From: Saprospiraceae bacterium
Lineage (GTDB): Bacteria; Bacteroidota; Bacteroidia; Chitinophagales; Saprospiraceae
Assembly: GCA_027009605.1 (NCBI GenBank)
Contig: JALVCY010000616.1
Location: forward strand, 1-12,500
Direction: 5' to 3'
DNA: 12,500 nucleotides
The position numbers and the translations under genes are program-made. Each line of letters begins with the position of its first letter. Within the stretch, counting starts at the first letter, position 1. This document shows positions 1 through 6,709 of this stretch, one piece after another. The notes beneath the pieces are model-generated. The model was not told the DNA's origin and did not search any database. It saw only the letters and a program-made list of their open reading frames with translations.

Positions 1-112
1 GTTGATTCGCTTCGCTAGTTGAGAGATTTGGGTTTTTGATTGGGTTTTTACTTTATTATATGATATTGGGGATTCTGTATTTGATATTGTAGTGAGTTTT
101 TTGGCTGCCTAC
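1..112. other. AT-rich intergenic segment, no gene seen
   Basis: This stretch is AT-rich and low in complexity, with several T-runs. I see no reading frame of useful length, no tRNA and no strong hairpin. It lies downstream of the leftward glycosyltransferase gene and its tandem repeat. It may be the far flank of a gene outside the window, but nothing here shows that. Confidence 0.5.
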
Positions 113-175
113 CCGTTACACCGTTACACCGCTACACCGTTATACCGTTATACCGTTATACCGTTGCACCGTTAA
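113..175. repeat. 8-bp tandem repeat (CCGTTAYA), about 7.9 copies
   Basis: The sequence consists of head-to-tail 8-bp units. In order they read CCGTTACA twice, CCGCTACA once, CCGTTATA three times, CCGTTGCA once and a partial CCGTTAA. Identical variants sit next to each other, which suggests growth by local slippage or duplication. The array begins 17 bp downstream of the GT2 stop codon. The unit is not a multiple of three, and no gene covers it, so it is an intergenic microsatellite. There are no spacers, so it is not CRISPR. Its function is unknown. Confidence 0.93.
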
Positions 176-191
176 TTGGTGCTCGCCCTTC

Positions 192-902
192 CTATCGGGA
201 CAAAATTTTTAGTAGGCTCTTCAACTCTTTTTTGATGGTTGCGAATCCAAAGTTGGTTAGCTGGATGCCTTCCTTGGGGCGCACATCGAGATATTTGTAG
301 GAGATGCCCTTTTTGATGGCCTTGCGGATAAACTCTACTTCAAAAATAAAACTGGTGGTTTTGGTGGTCAGGAAAATGGCTTTGGCTTCTTCATTCAATC
401 CTTTTAGTCCGGCTTGGGTATCCACGACCTTGAACCCGGTGAGAAAATAATTCATGATTTGGAGTGACCGGGACAAAAGCTTGCGAACAAAGGGCAAAAT
501 CCGATAGTAATGAGCATCCCGCTTAGCAATAACCAAACCCACTCCTTCGTCCCGCAATAGGTCAAAAGCGCTACGAACCACTTGGTAGCCAAAAGGAAAA
601 TCAAAATCCGAGTAAATGTAATAATCAGATTGGACAGATTGCAATCCAAATCTTACAGCTCCGCCTTTCCCTTTGTTTTTTGGGTAAGATAAGTATCGTA
701 AATTTGAATTTGCGGAAGCCAAAGCCTCCAAATAAGGCACATCTAGTCCACTTGTAGAGCCATCGTTGACAATGACCAATTGATAGCTTATACCCTGAAA
801 CAGTGCTTCCATCCGGACTAAGGCCAATTGCAAGTTTTCTTTCCACCCCGGATGGGGGTTGTACAGAGGGAGTATGATTGATATTTCACTTCTTTTTTCC
901 AT
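192..902 (-). CDS. GT2 glycosyltransferase, polyprenyl-phosphate sugar synthase-like
   Basis: This 236-residue cytoplasmic enzyme has a GT-A fold and probably transfers a sugar from a nucleotide donor to polyprenyl phosphate, as Alg5/DPM1-type enzymes do. Visible motifs are SIILPLYN (7-14), VNDGST (45-50), NKGKGGAV (76-83), the metal-site DxD as DFD (99-101) and DTQAGLKG (161-168). The last is characteristic of the dolichyl-phosphate glucose/mannose synthase branch. No transmembrane tail is present. I chose ATG at 902 over a TTG at 914, because the TTG lies inside a promoter-like -7 box. The gene overlaps the end of the GT87-like gene by 17 bp, which implies co-expression. The hydrophobic F inside DFDF differs from the commoner DAD. 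The sugar specificity cannot be read from the sequence, and a plain GT2 transferase acting on a growing glycan is the alternative. Confidence 0.9.
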   Translation of the reverse strand: MEKRSEISIILPLYNPHPGWKENLQLALVRMEALFQGISYQLVIVNDGSTSGLDVPYLEALASANSNLRYLSYPKNKGKGGAVRFGLQSVQSDYYIYSDFDFPFGYQVVRSAFDLLRDEGVGLVIAKRDAHYYRILPFVRKLLSRSLQIMNYFLTGFKVVDTQAGLKGLNEEAKAIFLTTKTTSFIFEVEFIRKAIKKGISYKYLDVRPKEGIQLTNFGFATIKKELKSLLKILSR

Positions 903-2025
903 TGAAGGGTGCAAAGTTACTAAATATTAGCTCATACTGTAATAAAAGAAACACCAATGTAGGGCCTAAGGCTTTTAGGGTATAGGGTTCTACGATGTTT
1001 TGCCGGATAAAAGCGGGAAAAAGATCCGTTGGCGACAGTATAGTTACTACAAACGTCAAACCCAATAAAAGCTTATCTATCCATGTCCTTTCGGAAATTA
1101 AATACCATATAGCCACCCCCGGCACGGCAATAATATAAGTCGAACTATCCGCCAAATGATTAAAAATAACGACCCAAATCAAGATATAACTCAAAAAATG
1201 AAATTTTTCCTGCGCATAATTTTTCCGAAAGGTAATCCTAACCATCGTCAAAATCAGTAAAAGGCCGGCAGCTATCTGGGTATGCCAAACAGAAACAGGA
1301 ATCCCAAAAAAGTTACGCAAGAGCCCCATAGCAGAAACGCCTACATTGAATATGCGCTTGCTGGCATAAGAAGAGCCCCAATCTTGATATATCTGATACA
1401 ATTCTGTCGGCGAATACTTGATGAGGGGCAACAACAAAAAGAAGCTAAACCAAAAAAAGACGTAAGGATAAACCCTAGGCTTAAATTTGCGCATCATCAA
1501 AAAACAAGCGCCAATGGCCACATAGCCCTTCACAAAAAATCCAATATTGGGGAAAAAAGTCGCTCTAAAATAGTCTTGCCGCTCCGCATACACAAAAGTA
1601 GCAAATATGCAGGCCGCCACCATCGGTGCCGTATCCAAATTCTGTAAAGCCGTCACCAACTCAATTAAGGAGAAAAAATAAATAAAAATCACCTTGTCCC
1701 GTTGTATGGGCAAGAGTCTCAAAGCATAGTAAAAAGTCATCATTAGGGTCAAAACCCAAGCGAGTATCCCAAGGGGTGTAGGCAAATAAGCGTAAGGAAT
1801 AAAGAGAATGGAAAAGGTCGGATTATAGAAAAAATGCCCATGATACTGCGGATAAGCATCGTACAAGGGCAGCTCTTGAAAAAAATGAAAGACGGAATAT
1901 TGATAGACCGTAAAATTATTGAAGGAGTTAAAATAGTATTGCTGAGCAGCGACAACAAGGACAATCACCGTATTGATGACGGCAATATAAGTGGGGTTTT
2001 TTAAGGCGTCTTGTAGTTTGCTCAT
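886..2025 (-). CDS. GT87/DUF2029-like polytopic glycosyltransferase
   Basis: This is a 379-residue integral membrane protein with about 10-12 hydrophobic segments (for example 12-29, 84-104, 112-127, 132-147, 160-178, 185-201, 246-265, 276-311, 318-332 and 352-368). The first outside loop carries LYDAYP (54-59), and FFYNPTFSILFIPYAYLP (65-82) matches the family's tyrosine/proline-rich block before a hydrophobic stretch ending in LP. D56 is the candidate catalytic acid, by analogy with PimE-type enzymes. GT87 enzymes use polyprenyl-phosphate sugars on the periplasmic side. The neighbouring GT2 is a plausible supplier of that donor (inference). The ATG at 2025 follows a TAnnTTTG box, so this gene probably starts a transcript that includes the overlapping GT2. 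Family assignment rests on the N-terminal block and topology; other GT-C families remain possible. Confidence 0.78.
   Translation of the reverse strand: MSKLQDALKNPTYIAVINTVIVLVVAAQQYYFNSFNNFTVYQYSVFHFFQELPLYDAYPQYHGHFFYNPTFSILFIPYAYLPTPLGILAWVLTLMMTFYYALRLLPIQRDKVIFIYFFSLIELVTALQNLDTAPMVAACIFATFVYAERQDYFRATFFPNIGFFVKGYVAIGACFLMMRKFKPRVYPYVFFWFSFFLLLPLIKYSPTELYQIYQDWGSSYASKRIFNVGVSAMGLLRNFFGIPVSVWHTQIAAGLLLILTMVRITFRKNYAQEKFHFLSYILIWVVIFNHLADSSTYIIAVPGVAIWYLISERTWIDKLLLGLTFVVTILSPTDLFPAFIRQNIVEPYTLKALGPTLVFLLLQYELIFSNFAPFNGKKK
912..919 (-). promoter_or_regulatory. Candidate Bacteroidota -7 box for the GT2 gene
   Basis: On the minus strand this reads TAACTTTG, a full match to TAnnTTTG. It lies 9 nt upstream of the chosen ATG at 902 and inside the last codons of the GT87-like gene. 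No TTTG was found at the expected -33 distance. If used, it would give an almost leaderless transcript. A chance match within coding sequence is possible. Confidence 0.35.
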
Positions 2026-2040
2026 GGCTATCCTACTTCA

Positions 2041-2055
2041 TTTGGGATGCCCAAA
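2041..2055. promoter_or_regulatory. Inverted repeat TTTGGG-ATG-CCCAAA
   Basis: This is a perfect 6-bp inverted repeat with a 3-nt centre, in the 59-bp gap between the acyltransferase and GT87-like genes. It overlaps the TTTG part of the -7 box at 2052-2059. It could act as an operator or form a small hairpin at the 5' end of the GT87-like mRNA. No T-run follows it on the minus strand, so it is not a good terminator. Confidence 0.4.
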
Positions 2056-2059
2056 AGTA
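2052..2059 (-). promoter_or_regulatory. Candidate -7 box for the GT87-like/GT2 pair
   Basis: The minus strand reads TACTTTTG, matching TAnnTTTG, 26 nt upstream of the ATG at 2025 and within intergenic DNA. A TTTG lies only 12 nt further upstream (2072-2075), which is too close for a normal -33 box. The match and position make a promoter for the last two genes plausible. Confidence 0.5.
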
Positions 2060-2084
2060 GGGATTAATTAGCAAAATAACGTGC

Positions 2085-2714
2085 TTATGACGGACTTTTC
2101 TTCACTCGCTCCCATTCTTTGGTTGCCGGATTATATTGTCGAATCAATTTGGCGGGATTGCCCCCAACAATAGAAAAAGCAGGCACATCCTTGGTCACGA
2201 CACTTCCGGCGGCCACCACTGCATGTTTGCCTACGGTCACTCCGGGCACCACAACACAGTTGGCTCCAATCCAAGCCTGATCTTCAATTTTGGTTTCTTT
2301 GACAATGTCCTTTTGTTGGGTAATGGGCAGGTTTACATCGGCATAATTATGATTCTGACCGGTGATGACACAGTTTTGAGCTATCAAGATGTCGTTGCCT
2401 AAAACGACCGGCCCGATAATTACAGTAGAAATCCCGACAAGTGTTCTTTCGCCAATAATCACATGTCCAATAGCATTATTGATGACCGCAAAATCTTCAA
2501 TAAAAGAATCGGCACCCAACTCAAAAGGACTAAAAGGAAATAAATCTTTGCGGGCTTTGCGGGCGAAGACTGCATTTTTGCCCCGTTTGTGGACGAAAGG
2601 ATTCCAGAGAGCCCGCACCCACCATCTAGGGCGATAGCGGTTGCGAGGAATGAGCATCCAATGCGCAAACTTCTTTAATCTTTCATTTGACTTCACTTTT
2701 TCTTTTAGCCCCAT
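2085..2714 (-). CDS. Left-handed beta-helix acyltransferase (WcaF/MAT-like)
   Basis: This is a 209-residue hexapeptide-repeat acyltransferase, probably an O- or N-acetyltransferase that uses acetyl-CoA to decorate a sugar in a surface glycan. Degenerate hexapeptides run from about 68 to 118 and 142 to 174. The loop GQNHNYADVNLPITQQ (119-134) carries H122, the likely catalytic histidine of the maltose/xenobiotic acetyltransferase group. AWIGANCVVVPGV (147-159) and SIVGGNPAKLIRQY (181-194) are the usual closing coil and C-terminal tail. The basic N-terminal 50 residues, with WW at 31-32, form a short helical cap. The ATG at 2714 overlaps the preceding GT-B gene by 32 bp, so the two are translated from one mRNA. 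The family is clear; the acyl group and acceptor are not. Confidence 0.92.
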   Translation of the reverse strand: MGLKEKVKSNERLKKFAHWMLIPRNRYRPRWWVRALWNPFVHKRGKNAVFARKARKDLFPFSPFELGADSFIEDFAVINNAIGHVIIGERTLVGISTVIIGPVVLGNDILIAQNCVITGQNHNYADVNLPITQQKDIVKETKIEDQAWIGANCVVVPGVTVGKHAVVAAGSVVTKDVPAFSIVGGNPAKLIRQYNPATKEWERVKKSPS

Positions 2715-3936
2715 TATCTAGGTTTTGCGAAACAATCTCCCAAAAAGCTTTGACACGCTCCGTCCACGTGTTTGTTTTAGCCTTCTCAATCCGATGTACA
2801 ACCCGCTGATTGTTATTCTCCGCAATGGCAACGTCGATTAACTGTAAAAAGTGATGATCATCTTTTGCTAAATAAATCCAATCAGCAAATGTTTTGATAT
2901 CTTCTGAAAAAGACGTTGAGACAATGGCCTTTCCAGCAGCAAGGTATTCATTTATTTTCAAAGGATAGATACTTTCCGTCTGTTTGTTTAGTTCAAACGG
3001 AATAATAGTTACGTCAAAGTGCTGCAAATAGTTTGGTAAATCGTTGATATTCTTAGCTCCGGTGGTAATGATATTGGGGACTTTGTCAAGACCTAGAGTA
3101 TAGAAGTCATCACAATTAATGGGTCCGACCAGCACGACCGTTTTGTCTTGGTGTGCTTCCGCTAATTTTTTCACTAATTTAAAGTCAAACCGGACATTGT
3201 CCATGTTACCTGTAAATCCAATGGTTTTGGTTTTAATATTGGTCATTTCACTAGGTAGGGGGAGCTTTTGGGAAACTGCACGCTCAAAAATAGTCAAATC
3301 CACCGCATTGGGCAATAAATGAATATTGGAATTCATGTGTTTTTTGATCTTGACCAAATTTGAAGACGTGACAACGACAACATCGGCTTCTTGAATCGCC
3401 ACATTCTCTAAAGGTAATCCATGCTTTGCAGAATAAGGCTCTATAGCAAAGTCATCGATACATTGGTAGATGTTCAGCTTCGGCGAAAATTGATCTTTCG
3501 GCAACGTCCCCACAAAGAAAGGGTCGTAACAATTCAAATACACATAATCTTTAATCTTGTAATCCTTGATTACTTTTTGAATCGTCTTTAAAACCCTGCG
3601 TCTGTTTATTTTGTAGAAAAAATTATAGAGCCCTCCCCTCGGCAGCCAATTGATGGGAATCGTTAAAGGCGGTTGGATGGCAATCACCTGATTGGGGTCG
3701 AGTCCGGGAATTTCTTCGTATTGCATTTTTCCTTTCAGAAAAGCTTTCTTCCTTTTTTGGGCGATGTCGGACTTCCGGTTGCGCCAAAAGTCCTTCAGAC
3801 TGCAAGGATGGTTGATATAAAAAACCCGGTTATTCTTGGCAAACTCTTTGGTAAAAGAAAGAGAGACAGAAGAATACTCATTGTTCCAAGGGAACAGCGT
3901 CATGTAGATTATGTCGATGTTGTTAAATTGATTCAT
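2683..3936 (-). CDS. GT-B glycosyltransferase, TuaH-like
   Basis: This 417-residue cytoplasmic glycosyltransferase has the two-domain GT-B form. The N-terminal half (1-230) includes DIIYMTLFPW (8-17), a basic patch WRNRKSDIAQKRKKAFLKGK (51-70), YLNCYDPF (133-140) and YQCIDDFA (157-164), a pattern seen in TuaH-like enzymes. The C-terminal half begins at GFTGNMD (240-246), then VLVGP (268-272), and ends with the donor-site block ESIYPLKINEYLAAGKAIVST (321-341), where E330 follows the usual group-1 pattern. The frame can be extended upstream to a TTG at 3960, but that codon falls inside a -7 box, so I chose ATG at 3936. It overlaps the acyltransferase downstream. The role is probably sugar addition to a surface polysaccharide repeat; donor and linkage are unknown. 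Confidence 0.9.
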   Translation of the reverse strand: MNQFNNIDIIYMTLFPWNNEYSSVSLSFTKEFAKNNRVFYINHPCSLKDFWRNRKSDIAQKRKKAFLKGKMQYEEIPGLDPNQVIAIQPPLTIPINWLPRGGLYNFFYKINRRRVLKTIQKVIKDYKIKDYVYLNCYDPFFVGTLPKDQFSPKLNIYQCIDDFAIEPYSAKHGLPLENVAIQEADVVVVTSSNLVKIKKHMNSNIHLLPNAVDLTIFERAVSQKLPLPSEMTNIKTKTIGFTGNMDNVRFDFKLVKKLAEAHQDKTVVLVGPINCDDFYTLGLDKVPNIITTGAKNINDLPNYLQHFDVTIIPFELNKQTESIYPLKINEYLAAGKAIVSTSFSEDIKTFADWIYLAKDDHHFLQLIDVAIAENNNQRVVHRIEKAKTNTWTERVKAFWEIVSQNLDNGAKRKSEVK

Positions 3937-3957
3937 TGGTGTATGTTTTGATGCACA

Positions 3958-3965
3958 CAAAGGTA
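3958..3965 (-). promoter_or_regulatory. Candidate -7 box for the GT-B/acyltransferase pair
   Basis: The minus strand reads TACCTTTG, a full TAnnTTTG match, 21 nt upstream of the ATG at 3936. It overlaps the TTG that would start the longest reading frame. No convincing TTTG lies at the usual -33 distance. It is in the 149-bp gap after the secreted-protein genes, where a new transcription unit is expected. Confidence 0.55.
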
Positions 3966-4064
3966 ATAAAATTTATACATATCTAGTATCTGCAATATCT
4001 ATGCTAGAAAGTAGTCCGTTTAAATGATTTTTGAGCTAGATTTTCCACTTGGGGAACGGCCATC

Positions 4065-4087
4065 AAAAAAAAAGCAAGATTAAGCTT
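4065..4087 (-). terminator. Weak possible terminator after the 286-residue T9SS protein
   Basis: On the minus strand a short stem AAGC/GCTT with an 8-nt loop is followed directly by a run of nine T. The stem overlaps the stop codon. The T-run is good but the stem is only 4 bp, so this is a marginal intrinsic terminator. Confidence 0.35.
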
Positions 4088-4946
4088 ATTCCTTGACAAG
4101 CAGTTTAGAAAAAACCATATCATCAACCACCAAATGCATTAGATAAATGCCTTTTGCCCAATGGGATGTACCAATAGATTGGCTACCATTTTGCTGTAAA
4201 GCAGCATAGATTAACTGTCCTTGCGGACTAAATATTCGCAACTCATAAGTCTTATCTTGTTGATTTTCAATGAATAAGTTATCAACTATTGGGTTAGGAT
4301 AGACCGATAGCCCATGACTTCTAATATCATTAACGCCCAGAATCACATAGCAATCTTCATCATCAGTAAATTTCAAGATATCCCCGTTGGGATAAATAAC
4401 ACAACGCAGCTTTGAATAGGTATTATCCGCCAAAGGATAATTGGGGAAGAAAGAATACAAACTTCCAACCCCTTCTACATGCTGCCCCATCCACTCCCCA
4501 CCACAAAAATGCTGGGTCTTCAATTCCATCCCATTTAGACTAATGGTATGAATAGAATCAACTGAACAAATAAGAGAATCCAGCTCATCCCCTTCACAAC
4601 ACCATTGCCCTTTTACGGCCAAAGTATCGCCAACCTCCAAAGAGAAGTCATATAGCAACCGTTTTTCACCCTCCAAATAATAATAAACCTGTTGACCATT
4701 TTCACTAATATATCGAATACTTGTGCTTGCACTAGCCCCAAGCGCCACTTCCGGCTGATTTAAGACAAAAGCCGGTTCATTATTGATTAGGGTATCCCCG
4801 ATAATGGTCACTGTAGAAATAGTCGGAGGCCACCCGGGCGTCAGTGTATATTCACCATACACCCATTCCATGCCCACTTGAAAGTATTGAGCCGAAGCCG
4901 AAAAAGACAGTAAGAAAAAGCTGAGTATTAAGATTTTGTTTTTCAT
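4086..4946 (-). CDS. Secreted T9SS type A sorting-domain protein, 286 aa
   Basis: A Sec signal peptide (1-19, hydrophobic core ILILSFFLLSF, cut after ASA) leads to a beta-rich body starting at VGMEWVYGEY (24-33). The end is a T9SS C-terminal sorting domain from about 210: LSVYPNPIVDNLFI (213-226), then a short beta-sandwich with LRIFSPQGQLIY (236-247), WAKGIYLMHL (263-272) and a final KLLVKE. The body has six cysteines (116, 117, 127, 148, 182, 199), suggesting disulphides in an exported protein. I do not recognise its function; the start of the body resembles the many GMEW-type secreted proteins of unknown role in this phylum. It lies 31 bp after the 574-codon gene, without a promoter between, so the two are probably co-transcribed. 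Confidence 0.88.
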   Translation of the reverse strand: MKNKILILSFFLLSFSASAQYFQVGMEWVYGEYTLTPGWPPTISTVTIIGDTLINNEPAFVLNQPEVALGASASTSIRYISENGQQVYYYLEGEKRLLYDFSLEVGDTLAVKGQWCCEGDELDSLICSVDSIHTISLNGMELKTQHFCGGEWMGQHVEGVGSLYSFFPNYPLADNTYSKLRCVIYPNGDILKFTDDEDCYVILGVNDIRSHGLSVYPNPIVDNLFIENQQDKTYELRIFSPQGQLIYAALQQNGSQSIGTSHWAKGIYLMHLVVDDMVFSKLLVKE

Positions 4947-4977
4947 TATTTTTGATTTTGGTATGAATAAAAAGCCC

Positions 4978-6660
4978 TTATCGAGTTATGTTTATGGTTT
5001 TTACGGCTATCTGGTTAGCCACTTTGATTTTTACGAAGTACAGGCCTTCCGGCCATTTTTTTGTATTTATTTCCTTTTTATTGGTTTGGATATGCTCTTT
5101 CGAGAAAAATACTTTCCCTTCGACATCCATTATTTCCAAATCATAAGGAGAGTCCACCACTTCGACATTCAACACATCACTTACCACCGGATTGGGGTAT
5201 AAATGTACTTCCAGACCGGATAACTTTAAAAGCGGCTCACCTACATCCAAGAGCTGGCCTCCACAATTATCCCCATAGCACCCATCGACACCAAGCTTTA
5301 AGATAAAGCCACTATATGTATAATTGTCCGGATAACTACTAACTGTGTCAACCAAGTAGCCTATTTTCCCACACAATACAATCCCCCCGTCTTTATCTTC
5401 ATGGATTTGGGTTACCCATATTTCATTATACTTAAAAGACCCAAGGAATTCAAATGGCTTATAATGCTTTCGCCATAAAAAAGTACCGGTCTCATCATAT
5501 TTGGCCACAAATAAATCCATATAATTATCTTCATTCTCATAAAAAGTCTCGATACCTCCCGCCACATAAACTGTCCCGTCAGCTGCCTTACATATATTTC
5601 CAACATTATAAAACGTATCTTGCGCAACACCAGGAGGAAGTGGCAAAGACGAATTAGGCGATAAATTATAAATGGAATCCTTCAAAATCTTTCCATCAGG
5701 ATTTAGCAAAAAGGTTCGATATATCACACTAAAATTAACCAAATCATCTCGTCTAGTTGTATCCACTTGTACGACTACAAATCGATTCCCATTATCTAAG
5801 GTAGTTTCTAGCCCTCCCCGATAGACAAGACCTGGAATTGCATTAGAAAAAGCCAAGTGATTTAAAGAATCTGCATAAAGCAAATTCCCCATAGAATCCA
5901 ACGCTCCGGAATACAAAATCAAAGGTGTACCTTTATCTTCGCTTCCGACATAATCTGTATAGAGTATATTGAACCCACCCTCCTTCGGACTTAATTTGAC
6001 CACTTTTTTACTTCCTCCACTAATATCCGGAAGATCAATCTTCTTGACGACTTCTCCACTACGATTCAAGATGTGAATTTTACAATCCAAGGGTGCCACC
6101 AAGGGTAATTCGGATTCCCACCCTGAAAACATAAAAAGAGAATCTTGATAGCGATAAAAACCACGCTTCTGGTAAAGGCCTTCACTTGAATCCCAAAGCA
6201 ATTTACTAAAAAGTAGTTCCCCGGTATTCATGTCAATTGTGTAATAAAGAAGGCCATCATAATGAGAGCTAGAATTTTCATAAAATGCACATCTGGAAAG
6301 AGAATAAAGCTGATCATCAATAATTATGTCATTTTGAGTCTCCTCATGTGTTACATATATTTCAAAATAATCATCTCCGACCTTATTTGTTCCATCAAAT
6401 TCGGTCTCCCAAATAACATTCAAATCAAAATCCAATCTTGTAATTCGCATCATTTGCTTCAGACCTTCAGATACTGCATTATACTCTATCAAATAGCCAT
6501 CTTCTAAAGGAATAAGCCTAGAAATATGCTCTTTCTCTTTTACTAATAGATTCTGATGCGCGCCCTCTCCCCACTCTATCAATTTAAAAAAATGATTCAT
6601 CGGAGTCTGTGCTGAAACAGAAAATGATATCAGGAATAATAAATAGAATATGTTTTTCAT
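4978..6660 (-). CDS. Secreted T9SS sorting-domain protein with propeller-like repeats, 560 aa
   Basis: Signal peptide 1-18 (core IFYLLFLISFSVSA) is followed by a beta-rich body. Repeats such as GTVYVAGG with DLFVAKYDETGTFLWRKHY (362-400) and GGIVLCGK with GFILKLGVDG (425-460) resemble the blades of secreted beta-propeller/delta-60-type repeat proteins. The C-terminal sorting domain starts near 480 with LEVHLYPNPVVSDVLNV (483-499) and continues with YDLEIMDVEGKVFF and WPEGLYFVKI. I placed the start at ATG 6660, where the signal peptide begins. An in-frame ATG at 6702 would translate through a terminator-like hairpin and give a non-signal leader. The ATG is preceded by A-rich sequence, with no Shine-Dalgarno. 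The protein is likely exported to the surface or medium; its ligand or activity is unknown. Confidence 0.88.
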   Translation of the reverse strand: MKNIFYLLFLISFSVSAQTPMNHFFKLIEWGEGAHQNLLVKEKEHISRLIPLEDGYLIEYNAVSEGLKQMMRITRLDFDLNVIWETEFDGTNKVGDDYFEIYVTHEETQNDIIIDDQLYSLSRCAFYENSSSHYDGLLYYTIDMNTGELLFSKLLWDSSEGLYQKRGFYRYQDSLFMFSGWESELPLVAPLDCKIHILNRSGEVVKKIDLPDISGGSKKVVKLSPKEGGFNILYTDYVGSEDKGTPLILYSGALDSMGNLLYADSLNHLAFSNAIPGLVYRGGLETTLDNGNRFVVVQVDTTRRDDLVNFSVIYRTFLLNPDGKILKDSIYNLSPNSSLPLPPGVAQDTFYNVGNICKAADGTVYVAGGIETFYENEDNYMDLFVAKYDETGTFLWRKHYKPFEFLGSFKYNEIWVTQIHEDKDGGIVLCGKIGYLVDTVSSYPDNYTYSGFILKLGVDGCYGDNCGGQLLDVGEPLLKLSGLEVHLYPNPVVSDVLNVEVVDSPYDLEIMDVEGKVFFSKEHIQTNKKEINTKKWPEGLYFVKIKVANQIAVKTINITR

Positions 6661-6670
6661 ATTTTGAGTT

Positions 6671-6697
6671 TTAAAACGGGGGGAGCAAGCTCCCCCC
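6671..6697 (-). terminator. GC-rich hairpin with short T-run between two T9SS genes
   Basis: A perfect 9-bp inverted repeat, GGGGGGAGC at 6678-6686 and GCTCCCCCC at 6689-6697, has a 2-nt centre. On the minus strand it begins 12 nt after the stop codon of the 1043-residue gene and is followed by GTTTTAAAA. It fits an intrinsic terminator, though the T-run is short. It ends 17 nt before the next start codon, so it could also act as an attenuator or an mRNA-stabilising 3' end. Confidence 0.75.
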
Positions 6698-6709
6698 ATC
6701 AATGAATTA

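Noticed and set aside
113..175. Possible CRISPR array
   Set aside because: The units are 8 bp and directly adjacent with no spacers; it is a simple tandem repeat.
1282..1647. 121-codon reading frame on the plus strand
   Set aside because: It lies antisense within the GT87-like gene, has a basic low-complexity composition and no recognisable motif. The minus-strand gene explains the sequence.
3937..3960. TTG-initiated N-terminal extension of the GT-B glycosyltransferase
   Set aside because: The TTG is part of a TACCTTTG promoter-like box, and the extension adds no family sequence. The ATG at 3936 directly precedes the conserved N-terminus.
6661..6702. In-frame ATG extension (14 residues) of the 560-residue T9SS protein
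   Set aside because: It would translate a terminator-like hairpin and place a non-hydrophobic leader ahead of a typical signal peptide.
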